Assembly: GCF_000403435.2 (NCBI RefSeq)
Contig: NZ_KE159708.1
Coordinates: 301,295 to 365,294 of the forward strand
Source: Oscillibacter sp. 1-3
GTDB lineage: Bacteria; Bacillota; Clostridia; Oscillospirales; Oscillospiraceae
DNA length: 64,000 bases
Direction of reading: 5' to 3'
Below are positions 34,481-42,955 of this stretch, piece by piece. The translations under genes and the position numbers were made by a program. Positions within the stretch are counted from its first letter, which is position 1. Every line of letters starts with the position of its first letter. The notes beneath the pieces were generated by a model. It saw only the letters and a list, made by a program, of their open reading frames with translations, had not been told where the DNA came from and ran no database searches.

Positions 34481-35750
34481 CGCGGAGACGTACAGCCTGA
34501 CAGGAAAGATCGAGAATATCGTGGGCATGTCCATTGAGGCCTCCGGCGGCCACGCGGCCGTGGGGGACATCTGCCGGATCTACAACGGCGACTCCGGCGG
34601 ACAGGTCACCGCGGAGGTAGTGGGCTTCAAGAACGACCACATCCTGCTGATGCCCTACTCGGACATGAACGGCATCTCCGCCGGAAATTTCGTCCGGAAC
34701 ACCGGACGGCAGCTGACGCTGCGGGTGGGGGAGTTCCTCCGGGGCCGCATTATCAACGCCATGGGCCAGCCCATTGACGGCAAGGGCCCCTTTGACGGCG
34801 GCGACCCCTACTGCGTCAGCGGCTCCTATGTCAACCCCCTCCAGCGCCCCCCCATCCGGGAGCGCATGGAGTTCGGCGTAAAAGCCATAGACGGCATGAT
34901 TACCATCGGCAAGGGTCAGAGAATCGGCATCTTCGCCGGCTCCGGCGTGGGCAAGTCCACGCTGATGGGCATGATTGCCAAAAACGTGAAGGCGGACATC
35001 AACGTCATCGCCCTGGTGGGCGAGCGGGGCCGCGAGGTCCTGGAGTTCGTCCAGAAGGATCTGGGCGAGGAGGGGATGCGCCGCTCTGTGCTGGTGGTTG
35101 CCACCAGCGACCAGCCCGCCATGCTGCGGATGAAGTGCCCCAGCGTGGCCACGGGCATCGCGGAGTACTTCCGGGACCAGGGGTACGACGTGCTCCTGAT
35201 GATGGACTCCCTGACCCGGTTCGCTATGGCCCAGCGGGAGATCGGCCTTGCCATCGGCGAGCCGCCGGTCTCCAGAGGCTACACCCCCTCCATGTACGCG
35301 GAGATGCCCAAGCTTTTGGAGCGCAGCGGAAATTTTGACAAGGGCTCCATCACCGGCGTATATACTGTACTGGTGGAGGGCGACGACACCAACGAGCCCA
35401 TCGCCGACACGGTCCGGGGCATTCTGGACGGGCACATCGTCCTCTCCCGCGCCCTGGCCAACAGCAACCACTACCCGGCCATTGACGTCTCCGCCAGCAT
35501 CTCCCGTCTGATGGTGGAGATTGTGGACCCGGAGCACCGGAAGCTGGCCTCCCGGATTCGGGATATTATGAGCGTGTATGAGAAAAACGCAGATCTGGTG
35601 GCCATCGGCGCCTACAAGCCGGGGACCAACCGCAACCTTGACTACGCGTTGTCGAAAATTGACGCAGTCAACGAGTTTTTGACCCAGGATGTCAACGAGG
35701 CGTTCAGCTATGACCAGTGCATCGCCAGGATGCGGGCCATATTGAAATAG
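34449..35750 (+). CDS. fliI: Flagellum-specific ATPase FliI
   Basis: Cytoplasmic export ATPase of 433 residues that unloads substrate-chaperone complexes at the export gate. Walker A is GSGVGKST (about 165-172), Walker B is VLLMMDSLTR, with RERGREV-like ALVGERGREVLEF. The F1-beta-like N-terminal domain is intact. The ATG follows GGCGGAGGG. Starts inside fliH. Confidence 0.95.
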   Translation: MFRQMIRQVYNAETYSLTGKIENIVGMSIEASGGHAAVGDICRIYNGDSGGQVTAEVVGFKNDHILLMPYSDMNGISAGNFVRNTGRQLTLRVGEFLRGRIINAMGQPIDGKGPFDGGDPYCVSGSYVNPLQRPPIRERMEFGVKAIDGMITIGKGQRIGIFAGSGVGKSTLMGMIAKNVKADINVIALVGERGREVLEFVQKDLGEEGMRRSVLVVATSDQPAMLRMKCPSVATGIAEYFRDQGYDVLLMMDSLTRFAMAQREIGLAIGEPPVSRGYTPSMYAEMPKLLERSGNFDKGSITGVYTVLVEGDDTNEPIADTVRGILDGHIVLSRALANSNHYPAIDVSASISRLMVEIVDPEHRKLASRIRDIMSVYEKNADLVAIGAYKPGTNRNLDYALSKIDAVNEFLTQDVNEAFSYDQCIARMRAILK

Positions 35751-35785
35751 AGTTTACCAAACAAGAGAAAAGAGGCTGAAACCGT

Positions 35786-36235
35786 TTGAAGAAGTTCAAA
35801 TTCTCTTTGGACACGGTCCTCTCCTACAAGCAGCAGGTGCTGGAGGCGCTCCAGGGCGAGCACGCCCTGGCTCTGGCGGCGGTGCGGGAGCAGGAGGCGC
35901 TGCTGGAGAATCTCTGGAAACAGTACCGGGATTACAACGCGGAGTACCGCCGGCGGGCGGAGGAGGGTCTGCCTCTCACCGAGGCGCTGATGTACCAAAA
36001 CGGCCTGCGGGCCGCCGAGCAGGAGATTCAGCGGGAGACCCGGCGCCTGGAGGAGCTTCGGGCGGAAGAGGAGAAGCGGCGGGAAAAGGTGGTGGAGGCC
36101 AAGAAGGACACCTCCTCCATCGAGAAGCTGCGGGAGAAGAAGCTGGACGCCTATCACAAGGCGGAGGCCAAGAGCGAGGAGGCCTTTATCGAGGAGTTCG
36201 TCAGCACCATGCGGGTCAACGCCGCCAACGCCTGA
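35786..36235 (+). CDS. fliJ: Flagellar export protein FliJ
   Basis: A 149-residue, almost wholly helical coiled-coil protein following fliI, the normal place for FliJ, which links the FliH-FliI ATPase to FlhA. N-terminal KKFKFSLDTVLSYKQQ matches the family start. The start is TTG, behind GAGG. Sequence conservation is low, as usual for FliJ, so the call rests on pattern and position. Confidence 0.85.
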   Translation: MKKFKFSLDTVLSYKQQVLEALQGEHALALAAVREQEALLENLWKQYRDYNAEYRRRAEEGLPLTEALMYQNGLRAAEQEIQRETRRLEELRAEEEKRREKVVEAKKDTSSIEKLREKKLDAYHKAEAKSEEAFIEEFVSTMRVNAANA

Positions 36236-36336
36236 TGAATTGTCCCGGCAGATCTCCTATGATGAAAGGTCCAATACGGCGCATAAAACCGCCGTTTGGA
36301 ATATAGATATGGTATTCGGAAGGAGGTGAAAGAGAG

Positions 36337-37398
36337 ATGGATCAGGTATACAACAGCATGCTGTATATGGCGCAGGTTCCGGCGGAGCGCCCCGCGGTAA
36401 AGCAGCCCGCCCAGTCCCAGGAGAAGGACGGCTTCCAGAAGCAGATGGAGCAGGCCTCCGGCAAGACGGAGACCAAGACCGAGACCGCTGCCCAGGACCA
36501 GACCCAGGAGGGCCCGGCCGTGACGGAGGACCCCCAGGAGCTGGAAAAGCAGATGGCCCTGGCGGCTATGGCGGTAATGCAGAACCCGGTGGTTCCGGTG
36601 GAGCAGGTGACGGCCCCGGAGGAGACGGCGGTGACAGAGGTATCCGATGTGGAGATCGTCGTTGAGACAGCGGACGCCCCGTCGGTGACAGCCCCCGTGA
36701 CGGCTGACGCGGCGGAGATCGTGCCCGAGGAGGGCGCGGAGGCGGCTGTGGAGCAGCTGCCCCAGGAGCAGGCGAAGCCCGTGGAGGTTGAGACCCGGAC
36801 AGCGGAGGATACCGGCGCGGAGCTGGAGGTCAAGGTGACTACCGGTGAGGCCAGCGGAACCGAACAGGAGAGCGATACCCAGGATACCCCCGAGGAGGGA
36901 ATGGCGGAGACCCCGGTGTTCCAGGACGTGCGGGAGATCCCCGTGAAGGTGGGCGAGGCCTCCGCGACGGAGGAGACCCTGGAGACCCCTGTGGAGGACC
37001 AGATCGGCCCTAAGCTGGCCGAGGCGCTGAAGGCCGGAGATACCCGTGTGGAGATTCAGCTGGCCCCTGACAGCCTGGGCAAGGTGACTGTGGAAGTGAC
37101 CATCCGGGAGGACGGGACGCTGCATGTGGCCCTTCACGCCGAGAACAGTCAGACCCGCGGCCTTTTGGAGCGGAGCGCCGACAACCTGATGGCCATGCTG
37201 GGCAGAGATGCGCGGCAGGAGGTGCAGGTGGAGGTTCCCCGCCAGCAGGAGAGCCAGCAGCAGAACTTCTACGACGGCCAGCAGGGCCGCGAGCGCCAGG
37301 AACGCCAGCAGCAGCAGGAGCACCGCCAGGAGCGGCAGGGCGGAGAGGACTTCCTCCACCAGCTGCGGCTGGGATTGATCCCCGGGGACGGGGAATGA
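36337..37398 (+). CDS. fliK: Flagellar hook-length control protein FliK
   Basis: A 353-residue secreted ruler protein. Residues 1-215 are low-complexity, rich in Glu, Ala, Thr, Pro and Val. The conserved C-terminal hook-length domain (about 220-300) includes VEIQLAPDSLGKVTVEVTI, and the end is a Gln/Glu/Arg-rich tail (about 300-340) with repeated QERQ-like units. A strong GGAGG stands before the ATG. Confidence 0.88.
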   Translation: MDQVYNSMLYMAQVPAERPAVKQPAQSQEKDGFQKQMEQASGKTETKTETAAQDQTQEGPAVTEDPQELEKQMALAAMAVMQNPVVPVEQVTAPEETAVTEVSDVEIVVETADAPSVTAPVTADAAEIVPEEGAEAAVEQLPQEQAKPVEVETRTAEDTGAELEVKVTTGEASGTEQESDTQDTPEEGMAETPVFQDVREIPVKVGEASATEETLETPVEDQIGPKLAEALKAGDTRVEIQLAPDSLGKVTVEVTIREDGTLHVALHAENSQTRGLLERSADNLMAMLGRDARQEVQVEVPRQQESQQQNFYDGQQGRERQERQQQQEHRQERQGGEDFLHQLRLGLIPGDGE

Positions 37399-37423
37399 GA
37401 CACACCAGAAAGGAAGTGAGACA

Positions 37424-38086
37424 ATGGCAGATTTTTCATCAAGCGATCTTGGCAGCATCTATGGCAGCAGCCAAGTAGCCAACAAAAACCTCAATATCCA
37501 GAAGAAGGGTTCCAACCTGGATTTGGATATGACCGACTTTATCCAGCTGATGATTACCCAGCTCACCAACCAGGGCATTGACGAGACGGTGGATACCTCC
37601 GACATGCTGAATCAGATGATCCAGATGCAGATGGTGGAGACCATCGCCACGCTGACCGACGCCTCCGTCATGAGCTACGCGGCATCTCTGGTGGGCAAGG
37701 ACGTTACCGTCGGCAAGTTCGACTCTGAGGGCAACCTCCAGGAGATCTACGGCACCGTCACCGGCACCGGCACCATGAACGGCAACCAGGTGATCTTTGT
37801 GAACGACGAGTACTACCAGATGAGCGAGATTCTGGCCGTGGGCAAGCTGCCTCCCAAGAAGGAGGAGGGCGACGACAAGGTTGAGGACACGGAGAAGCCC
37901 GGAGAGACCGAAAAGCCCGATGGGACGGAGAAGCCGGACGGGACCGAGAAGCCCGATGAAACAGAGGAGCCGGACGAGATCGAGAACCCCGGCGAGACCC
38001 AGCCGCCGGATGAAACCCAGCAGCCCGACGGGAGCGACCCGGAGTACAGCGGCGAGAACGGCACACCCAACGATCGGGGGGTGTAA
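37424..38086 (+). CDS. flgD: Flagellar hook-capping protein FlgD with an acidic Pro/Glu repeat tail
   Basis: Scaffold for hook polymerisation, 220 residues. The conserved part is DMTDFIQLMITQLTNQ with QMIQMQMVETIATL (about residues 35-90), followed by a short beta domain to about 145. From about 150 the usual Ig-like domain is absent, and a hydrophilic tail with repeats of the form EKPDGT/ETEKPD runs to the C-terminus (nucleotides about 37880-38040). AAGGAAGTGAG precedes the ATG. The tail is unusual for a hook cap protein, which must be exported and fold. Confidence 0.9.
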   Translation: MADFSSSDLGSIYGSSQVANKNLNIQKKGSNLDLDMTDFIQLMITQLTNQGIDETVDTSDMLNQMIQMQMVETIATLTDASVMSYAASLVGKDVTVGKFDSEGNLQEIYGTVTGTGTMNGNQVIFVNDEYYQMSEILAVGKLPPKKEEGDDKVEDTEKPGETEKPDGTEKPDGTEKPDETEEPDEIENPGETQPPDETQQPDGSDPEYSGENGTPNDRGV

Positions 38087-38092
38087 TGCGAG

Positions 38093-38467
38093 ATGATCGA
38101 ACGGGTATCAAGACAAGTCCAGCAGCCGGTGTCCGCGGCGGCCCAGAGGGCGCGGCAGGGAGCCGGTTTCCAGGGCCTTCTCCAGCAGGAGCTGCAAAAG
38201 GCGGCCCCGGCCCCGGAGGTGGCGTTTTCCAAGCACGCCATGAGCCGCGCTGAGGAGCGGGGCATCGAGATTACCCCCAGCCTGATGGACCAGATCCGGG
38301 GCAGCATGGTGCGGGCTCAGGCCAAGGGCGCCACGAATATCCTGGCCATGGATTCCGAGAAGGCATTCATCATCAACGTGCCCAACGCCAAGGTCATCAC
38401 GGCCATCACCCAGGACGAGATGAAAGACAGCGTATTTACCAACATTGACGGCGCCGTGTTCCTGTAA
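38093..38467 (+). CDS. Flagellar operon protein, TIGR02530 family
   Basis: A 124-residue protein with the FSKHAMSRAEERGI motif (about 44-57) typical of the conserved flagellar operon proteins found between flgD and flgE in Firmicutes and spirochaetes. Its precise role is unknown; position suggests work during hook assembly. Only 6 bp separates it from flgD. Confidence 0.85.
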   Translation: MIERVSRQVQQPVSAAAQRARQGAGFQGLLQQELQKAAPAPEVAFSKHAMSRAEERGIEITPSLMDQIRGSMVRAQAKGATNILAMDSEKAFIINVPNAKVITAITQDEMKDSVFTNIDGAVFL

Positions 38468-38568
38468 ATTCTACAGAGGGCAGGACCGGTTTTTCGGAGG
38501 CCTTTGCACCCCGCCCGACTGACGGGGCGCGGACGGCGCCAGAAATCGAAAGGAGACAATTATTCCCT

Positions 38569-39885
38569 ATGACTGGATCAATGTACGCATCCATTGGAGG
38601 CCTGAAGGCGCATATGCAGAAGCTGAGCGTCATCGGCAACAATGTGGCAAACGTCAACACCCAGGGCTATAAAACCCAGCGCACCGTGTTCCGGGACAGC
38701 GTGTACAGCATGTACCGCAGCGGTTCCGACGGCACGCAGGTGGTGGGCGGCAAGAACCCCTCCCAGCTGGGCTACGGCTCCATGGTGGCCAGTATCGACC
38801 TGGATATGACCTCCGCCACCTACAACCCCGGCAACTCCACGGACTGCGCCATCGTGGGCGACGGATTCTTCCTGGTGGGCGACAAGGATGTGGCCAACAT
38901 CATCGACCCCACCAACCCCACCAGCTTCAAGAGCCTGAACCTCAGCCGCGTGGGCGATTTCCACCAGGATGCCAACGGCTACTTTGTGGACGGCACCGGA
39001 CAGTGTGTCTACGGCTTTTTGTGCGTGGGTGTCAGCGCGAGCGGCGAGCCCATCATCAGCGACCAGCTGGTGCCCCTGCGGGTGCCCCGTATGGAGAAGG
39101 TGCCGGTGAATATCAAGACCGGCGAAGAGGTCGCGGTGGACGCCACTACCGGCAAGCCGGATGCTACCGCCGGCGTGGAGGGCACGGACTGGGAGTACCG
39201 CAACGTGATTCGCTGGCCCCAGTATAAAAACGAGAACGCCGGCGGCACTGGCGGCGGCACCGGCGGCGGCACAACGAACACCACCACAAATATCAAGCTC
39301 CAGGACGCCGTGAAAAAGGTGGGAACCGGCGACACCGCCACTACGGAGCCCCTGCCCCCCGCCACCATCGACGGCATCAGCATCGACGAGAAGACGGGCT
39401 GCATCTCCGGCACCACCAAGGACACCAAAGAGGAGATCGTGCTGGGCTATATCGCCATCGGCAGCGTAACCAACCCCAACGGCGTCAGCCACATCGGCAG
39501 CTCTTACTATACCGCAGGCGCCGGCGCCGGCGACCTGAACGTTACCATGCTGGGCGGCGTGGCCAAGGAGATCACCACCATTGACGCCCAGGGCAAAGAG
39601 GTTGTGGGCATGCACTACGTCAACGGCAGCATCCAGAGCCTCTACCGGACGGAGAACCAGGGCAACGCCAACGACCCGGTCAGCGAGAACGACCTGCCGG
39701 AGGAGTCCCAGCTCAACAGCGCCGGCAGCACCACGCTGATGACCGGCTTCCTGGAGGCCCCCAACGTGGACCTGGCTACTGAGATCTCCGAGCTTATCAC
39801 CACCCAGCGCGGCTATCAGGCCAACACCCGTATCATCACCGTGACCGACTCCATGCTGGAGGAACTGGTCAACATGAAGCGCTAA
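38569..39885 (+). CDS. flgE: Flagellar hook protein FlgE
   Basis: Hook subunit of 438 residues. N-terminal MTGSMYASIGGLKAHMQKL, then VIGNNVANVNTQGYKTQRT, is the rod/hook signature, and the C-terminal ISELITTQRGYQANTRIITV is the FlgE/FlgG motif; both quoted in parts. The middle has a Gly/Thr-rich repeat (about residues 223-243). AAAGGAGA precedes the ATG. About 100 bp separate it from the upstream gene. Confidence 0.94.
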   Translation: MTGSMYASIGGLKAHMQKLSVIGNNVANVNTQGYKTQRTVFRDSVYSMYRSGSDGTQVVGGKNPSQLGYGSMVASIDLDMTSATYNPGNSTDCAIVGDGFFLVGDKDVANIIDPTNPTSFKSLNLSRVGDFHQDANGYFVDGTGQCVYGFLCVGVSASGEPIISDQLVPLRVPRMEKVPVNIKTGEEVAVDATTGKPDATAGVEGTDWEYRNVIRWPQYKNENAGGTGGGTGGGTTNTTTNIKLQDAVKKVGTGDTATTEPLPPATIDGISIDEKTGCISGTTKDTKEEIVLGYIAIGSVTNPNGVSHIGSSYYTAGAGAGDLNVTMLGGVAKEITTIDAQGKEVVGMHYVNGSIQSLYRTENQGNANDPVSENDLPEESQLNSAGSTTLMTGFLEAPNVDLATEISELITTQRGYQANTRIITVTDSMLEELVNMKR

Positions 39886-39912
39886 TCCCAAGACCTGAGA
39901 TTTGACTGCGCG

Positions 39913-39945
39913 GTCCGCCGGGGCGCGTGAGGCGCCCCGGCGGAC
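39913..39945 (+). terminator. Intercistronic hairpin after flgE
   Basis: Perfect 13-bp GC-rich stem (39913-39925 with 39933-39945), 7-nt loop, no T tract, 28 bp after the flgE stop. It more likely protects the flgE message end than ends transcription, since hook protein is needed in many copies. Confidence 0.5.
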
Positions 39946-39967
39946 ACGCCGGAAAGGACGGTATGCT

Positions 39968-40183
39968 ATGATCCTTCTGACAAAGAGGAACCATGAGAAA
40001 TTCCTGGTCAACCACCTGCAGATCGAGCACATCGAGTGTATCCCCGAGTCCAAAATTACCATGATGAACCACGACTATTACCTCGTCCGCGAAAGTGTGG
40101 AGGAGATCATCGATAAAATCGCCGTCTACAACGCCAAGGTTCAGGACATTCACCGGGAGATCTCGGTGACGGACAAGCGTTGA
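39968..40183 (+). CDS. flbD: Flagellar FlbD-family protein
   Basis: A 71-residue protein with the FlbD family pattern: MILLTKRNHEKFLVN, then IEHIECIPESKITMMN and the ending HDYYLVRESVEEIIDK. Family function is unclear, but it always sits beside flgE and motA. The start at 39968 is chosen over a longer frame because AAAGGAC stands before it. Confidence 0.9.
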   Translation: MILLTKRNHEKFLVNHLQIEHIECIPESKITMMNHDYYLVRESVEEIIDKIAVYNAKVQDIHREISVTDKR

Positions 40184-40241
40184 ATAGATAGAAAATTTGC
40201 GGCCCGGACTTGACCGCCCGGGCGAAAGGGTGTACCATGAC

Positions 40242-41069
40242 ATGAATATCAACTATATCATTGGTTTGGTAGGCGCCTTGGCTGTGTTCCTATTCGGCTG
40301 TATTACCTCGTTGACGGTGTATCCGGAATTCAGCTTTTCGGTCAACATCGACAACCTGTGGAACTTCTTCGACGCGGCCAGTATTCTGATCGTCATCGGG
40401 TGTACGCTGTTCATCGTGGCAGCCAGCTTCCCCGGCTCCATGCTGAAGGCCATGCCAAAGCACTTCGGGATCATCCTGAAAACCAAGGTCTTTGATCCCA
40501 TGCACTACATCGAGCAGCTGGTGGAGCTGGCGCAGATCGCCCGTAAGAACGGCCTGCTGTCCCTGGAGGAGAAGGCCAACGAGCAGACGGACCCGTTTTT
40601 CAAGCAGGCCATCATGCTGATCGTGGACGCCAACGACCAGGATAAGGTGCGGGCCATTCTGGAGAACGACATCGAGTGCATGAACGCCCGCCATGAGGAC
40701 GCGGCAGCCATGTACGACAAGGCGTCCAGCGTGGCACCGGCCTTCGGCATGGTGGGTACGCTGGTGGGCCTGATCAACATGCTCAAGTCCATGGACGTGG
40801 AAGGCGGCGCGGGCGACCTGGGCGGCGCCATGGGTACCGCTCTGATTACCACGCTGTACGGCTGTATCATGGCCCACATGGTCTTCGGTCCTGTGGCCCA
40901 GCTGCTGCGCGGCCGGGACGAGGAGGAGGTCCTCTGCAAGCAGATTATTGTGGAGGGCGTGATGGCCATTCAGGCCGGCGAGAACCCCAAGGCCCTGAAA
41001 GAGCGTCTTTTGACCTACATGGCTCAGCGTGAGCGTGAGATGGGCGACACCAAGGGCGGCGGAGAGTGA
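40242..41069 (+). CDS. motA: Flagellar motor stator protein MotA
   Basis: Inner-membrane stator subunit of 275 residues with four helices (about 5-25, 45-67, 165-187, 198-220). The loop between helices 2 and 3 carries the charged residues that act on FliG. Typical block: SSVAPAFGMVGTLVGLINML. The ATG at 40242 lies 11 nt after AAAGGG. The gene is followed by motB after 25 bp. Confidence 0.94.
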   Translation: MNINYIIGLVGALAVFLFGCITSLTVYPEFSFSVNIDNLWNFFDAASILIVIGCTLFIVAASFPGSMLKAMPKHFGIILKTKVFDPMHYIEQLVELAQIARKNGLLSLEEKANEQTDPFFKQAIMLIVDANDQDKVRAILENDIECMNARHEDAAAMYDKASSVAPAFGMVGTLVGLINMLKSMDVEGGAGDLGGAMGTALITTLYGCIMAHMVFGPVAQLLRGRDEEEVLCKQIIVEGVMAIQAGENPKALKERLLTYMAQREREMGDTKGGGE

Positions 41070-41094
41070 CAGACATGAGGAGAGGTGAGAAGCA

Positions 41095-41871
41095 GTGGCC
41101 CTAAAGAAAAAAAGCGGCGGAGGCGGCGGCGCCAACTGGATGGATACATACGGCGACATGGTGACGCTGCTACTGTGCTTCTTCGTGCTGCTTTACTCCA
41201 TGTCCACCATTGACTCATCCAAGTGGCAGGCCATCGTCATGAGCTTCAATCCCATGGCGGCCAAGAATATGACGGAGACCCCGGGCGGCGAAGGCCCCAG
41301 CGCCGACGCCGACGAAGGCGGCGTCATGGAGGCGCAGGCGGAGATCGACGAGGACATTGAGGAGCTGTTTCAGGCCATTCAGGGCTATATCCAGCAGAGC
41401 AACCAGCAAAGCACCATCACCGCCGCCATGGACGGAGGAAAGATCTATATATCCTTTGGCAACACAGTGTTTTTCTCCGGTGAGAGCTCGTATCTGAGGC
41501 CGGAGGCTGAGCCGGTGCTGGACGCGGTCAGCGAGATGCTGGGCGCAGCCTCTGAGTCCATAAGCGAGGTGCGTGTCTTGGGCCATACCGCCCAGGGCAC
41601 GCCCGGAGAACCCAACACGGTCCAAAGAGACCGGACACTGTCCAGCGAACGGGCGACCAATGTGGTGATTTTTATTCAGGAGAAGAACGTCATCGATCCG
41701 GTGAAGCTCATCAGCGAGGGCATTGGCCAGTGGCGGCCGGTGGCCACCAACGACACCTCGGAGGGCCGGGCCCAGAACCGCCGGGTGGAGATGATTATCA
41801 GCGGCCGGGACCTCCAGATGGAGGCCGAGGGCGTCACCACCTATTACACAACGAGCTACACGACCCAGTAA
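41095..41871 (+). CDS. motB: Flagellar motor stator protein MotB
   Basis: Stator subunit of 258 residues that anchors to peptidoglycan. The single membrane helix begins MDTYGDMVTLLLCFFVLLYS, with Asp 21 as the ion-carrying residue. The C-terminal OmpA-like domain (about 120-245) ends in AQNRRVEMII, which fits the peptidoglycan-binding motif. Whether protons or sodium drive the motor cannot be told safely. The start is GTG behind GGAGAGGTGAG. No fliL follows, unlike in many operons. Confidence 0.93.
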   Translation: MALKKKSGGGGGANWMDTYGDMVTLLLCFFVLLYSMSTIDSSKWQAIVMSFNPMAAKNMTETPGGEGPSADADEGGVMEAQAEIDEDIEELFQAIQGYIQQSNQQSTITAAMDGGKIYISFGNTVFFSGESSYLRPEAEPVLDAVSEMLGAASESISEVRVLGHTAQGTPGEPNTVQRDRTLSSERATNVVIFIQEKNVIDPVKLISEGIGQWRPVATNDTSEGRAQNRRVEMIISGRDLQMEAEGVTTYYTTSYTTQ

Positions 41872-41945
41872 ATCCGTCTGTACGGAGCCGGGCCGCCCCA
41901 GGGCGGTGCGCGGCGTTTTACAGACCAGCACAGGCAGGGGGACTT

Positions 41946-42950
41946 ATGGCAGATGTATTATCACAAGCTCAAATAGACGCTTTGCTGAATTCTGTCCGCA
42001 GCGGCGAGAAGGATTTGGAGAAGTCGCCCGCTGAGCAGGAGAAAAAATACGCAAAATACGACTTTGCCAGTCCGCGGAAGTTTACCAAGGACCGGATCAA
42101 GATGTTGAACGGCATCTTTGAGAACTACTCCCGGGTAATCGGCTCCCGCCTGAACGCCCGTCTCCGGGCGAGCTGCGAGATTACGGTGGAGAGTGTGGAG
42201 GAACAGCACTACTACGAGTTCTCCAACGCGCTGACTGAGGGAGACGTGCTGGCGCTGGCGGATGTGGACATCAAGGAAGCCCCGCAGGAGCAGCCGGTGA
42301 TGTTTTACCTCTCCACCGCCACGGCCCTGAGCATGATGGACCGCCTGATGGGCGGCGAGGGCGCGGTGGACGACGACCTGGACTCGGAGTACAGCTACAC
42401 GGAGCTGGAGCTCAGGCTGTACGAGGATCTGGTGCAGGACATCATCTCCGTTTTGGGCGTCAGCTGGGAAAACTACGTTCCCATTCGATTTACCTATAAC
42501 CACACGGATGCAAACCCCACGCTGAGCCAGCTGCTGGGCGTGGATGAAACCGTGGTGATTGTGGATTTGAAGATGCAGTTCACCAATCTTTCGGGCCGCA
42601 TGAGCATCTGTTTCCCGGGGGATATGCTGATGGCCGTTTTCGCGGAGATCAGCCGGGAGAACCCCGTGCGGAAAGTGGCGGTTGAGGATAAGTCGGACGA
42701 AATCTTTGACAGTTTGCAGGACTCCAGTTTGGAGATCGTGGCGGAAATGGCGGATACACAGCTGTTTCTCAGCGATATTTACCATTTGAATGTGGGCGAC
42801 GTCATCGATCTGGGGTACTCCAAGGACTCCCCCATTTATCTGGAGATCGGTGGCTACCACTGGTTTACGGGCCGCATGGGGACCCATAAGAAAAATATGG
42901 CTGTGAAGATAGATGACGTATGCTATCAGGCCGAGCAAAGGAGCGAATAG
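41946..42950 (+). CDS. fliM: Flagellar motor switch protein FliM
   Basis: Switch protein of 334 residues. The N-terminal CheY-binding peptide is clear: MADVLSQAQIDALLNSV. The middle domain (about 45-225) and the C-terminal FliN-like domain (about 255-325, DVIDLG region) are present. It makes a rotor complex with FliG and FliY. The start at 41946 is taken from the peptide and the GGGGG stretch before it. fliY follows after 5 bp. Confidence 0.95.
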   Translation: MADVLSQAQIDALLNSVRSGEKDLEKSPAEQEKKYAKYDFASPRKFTKDRIKMLNGIFENYSRVIGSRLNARLRASCEITVESVEEQHYYEFSNALTEGDVLALADVDIKEAPQEQPVMFYLSTATALSMMDRLMGGEGAVDDDLDSEYSYTELELRLYEDLVQDIISVLGVSWENYVPIRFTYNHTDANPTLSQLLGVDETVVIVDLKMQFTNLSGRMSICFPGDMLMAVFAEISRENPVRKVAVEDKSDEIFDSLQDSSLEIVAEMADTQLFLSDIYHLNVGDVIDLGYSKDSPIYLEIGGYHWFTGRMGTHKKNMAVKIDDVCYQAEQRSE

Positions 42951-42955
42951 ACGGT

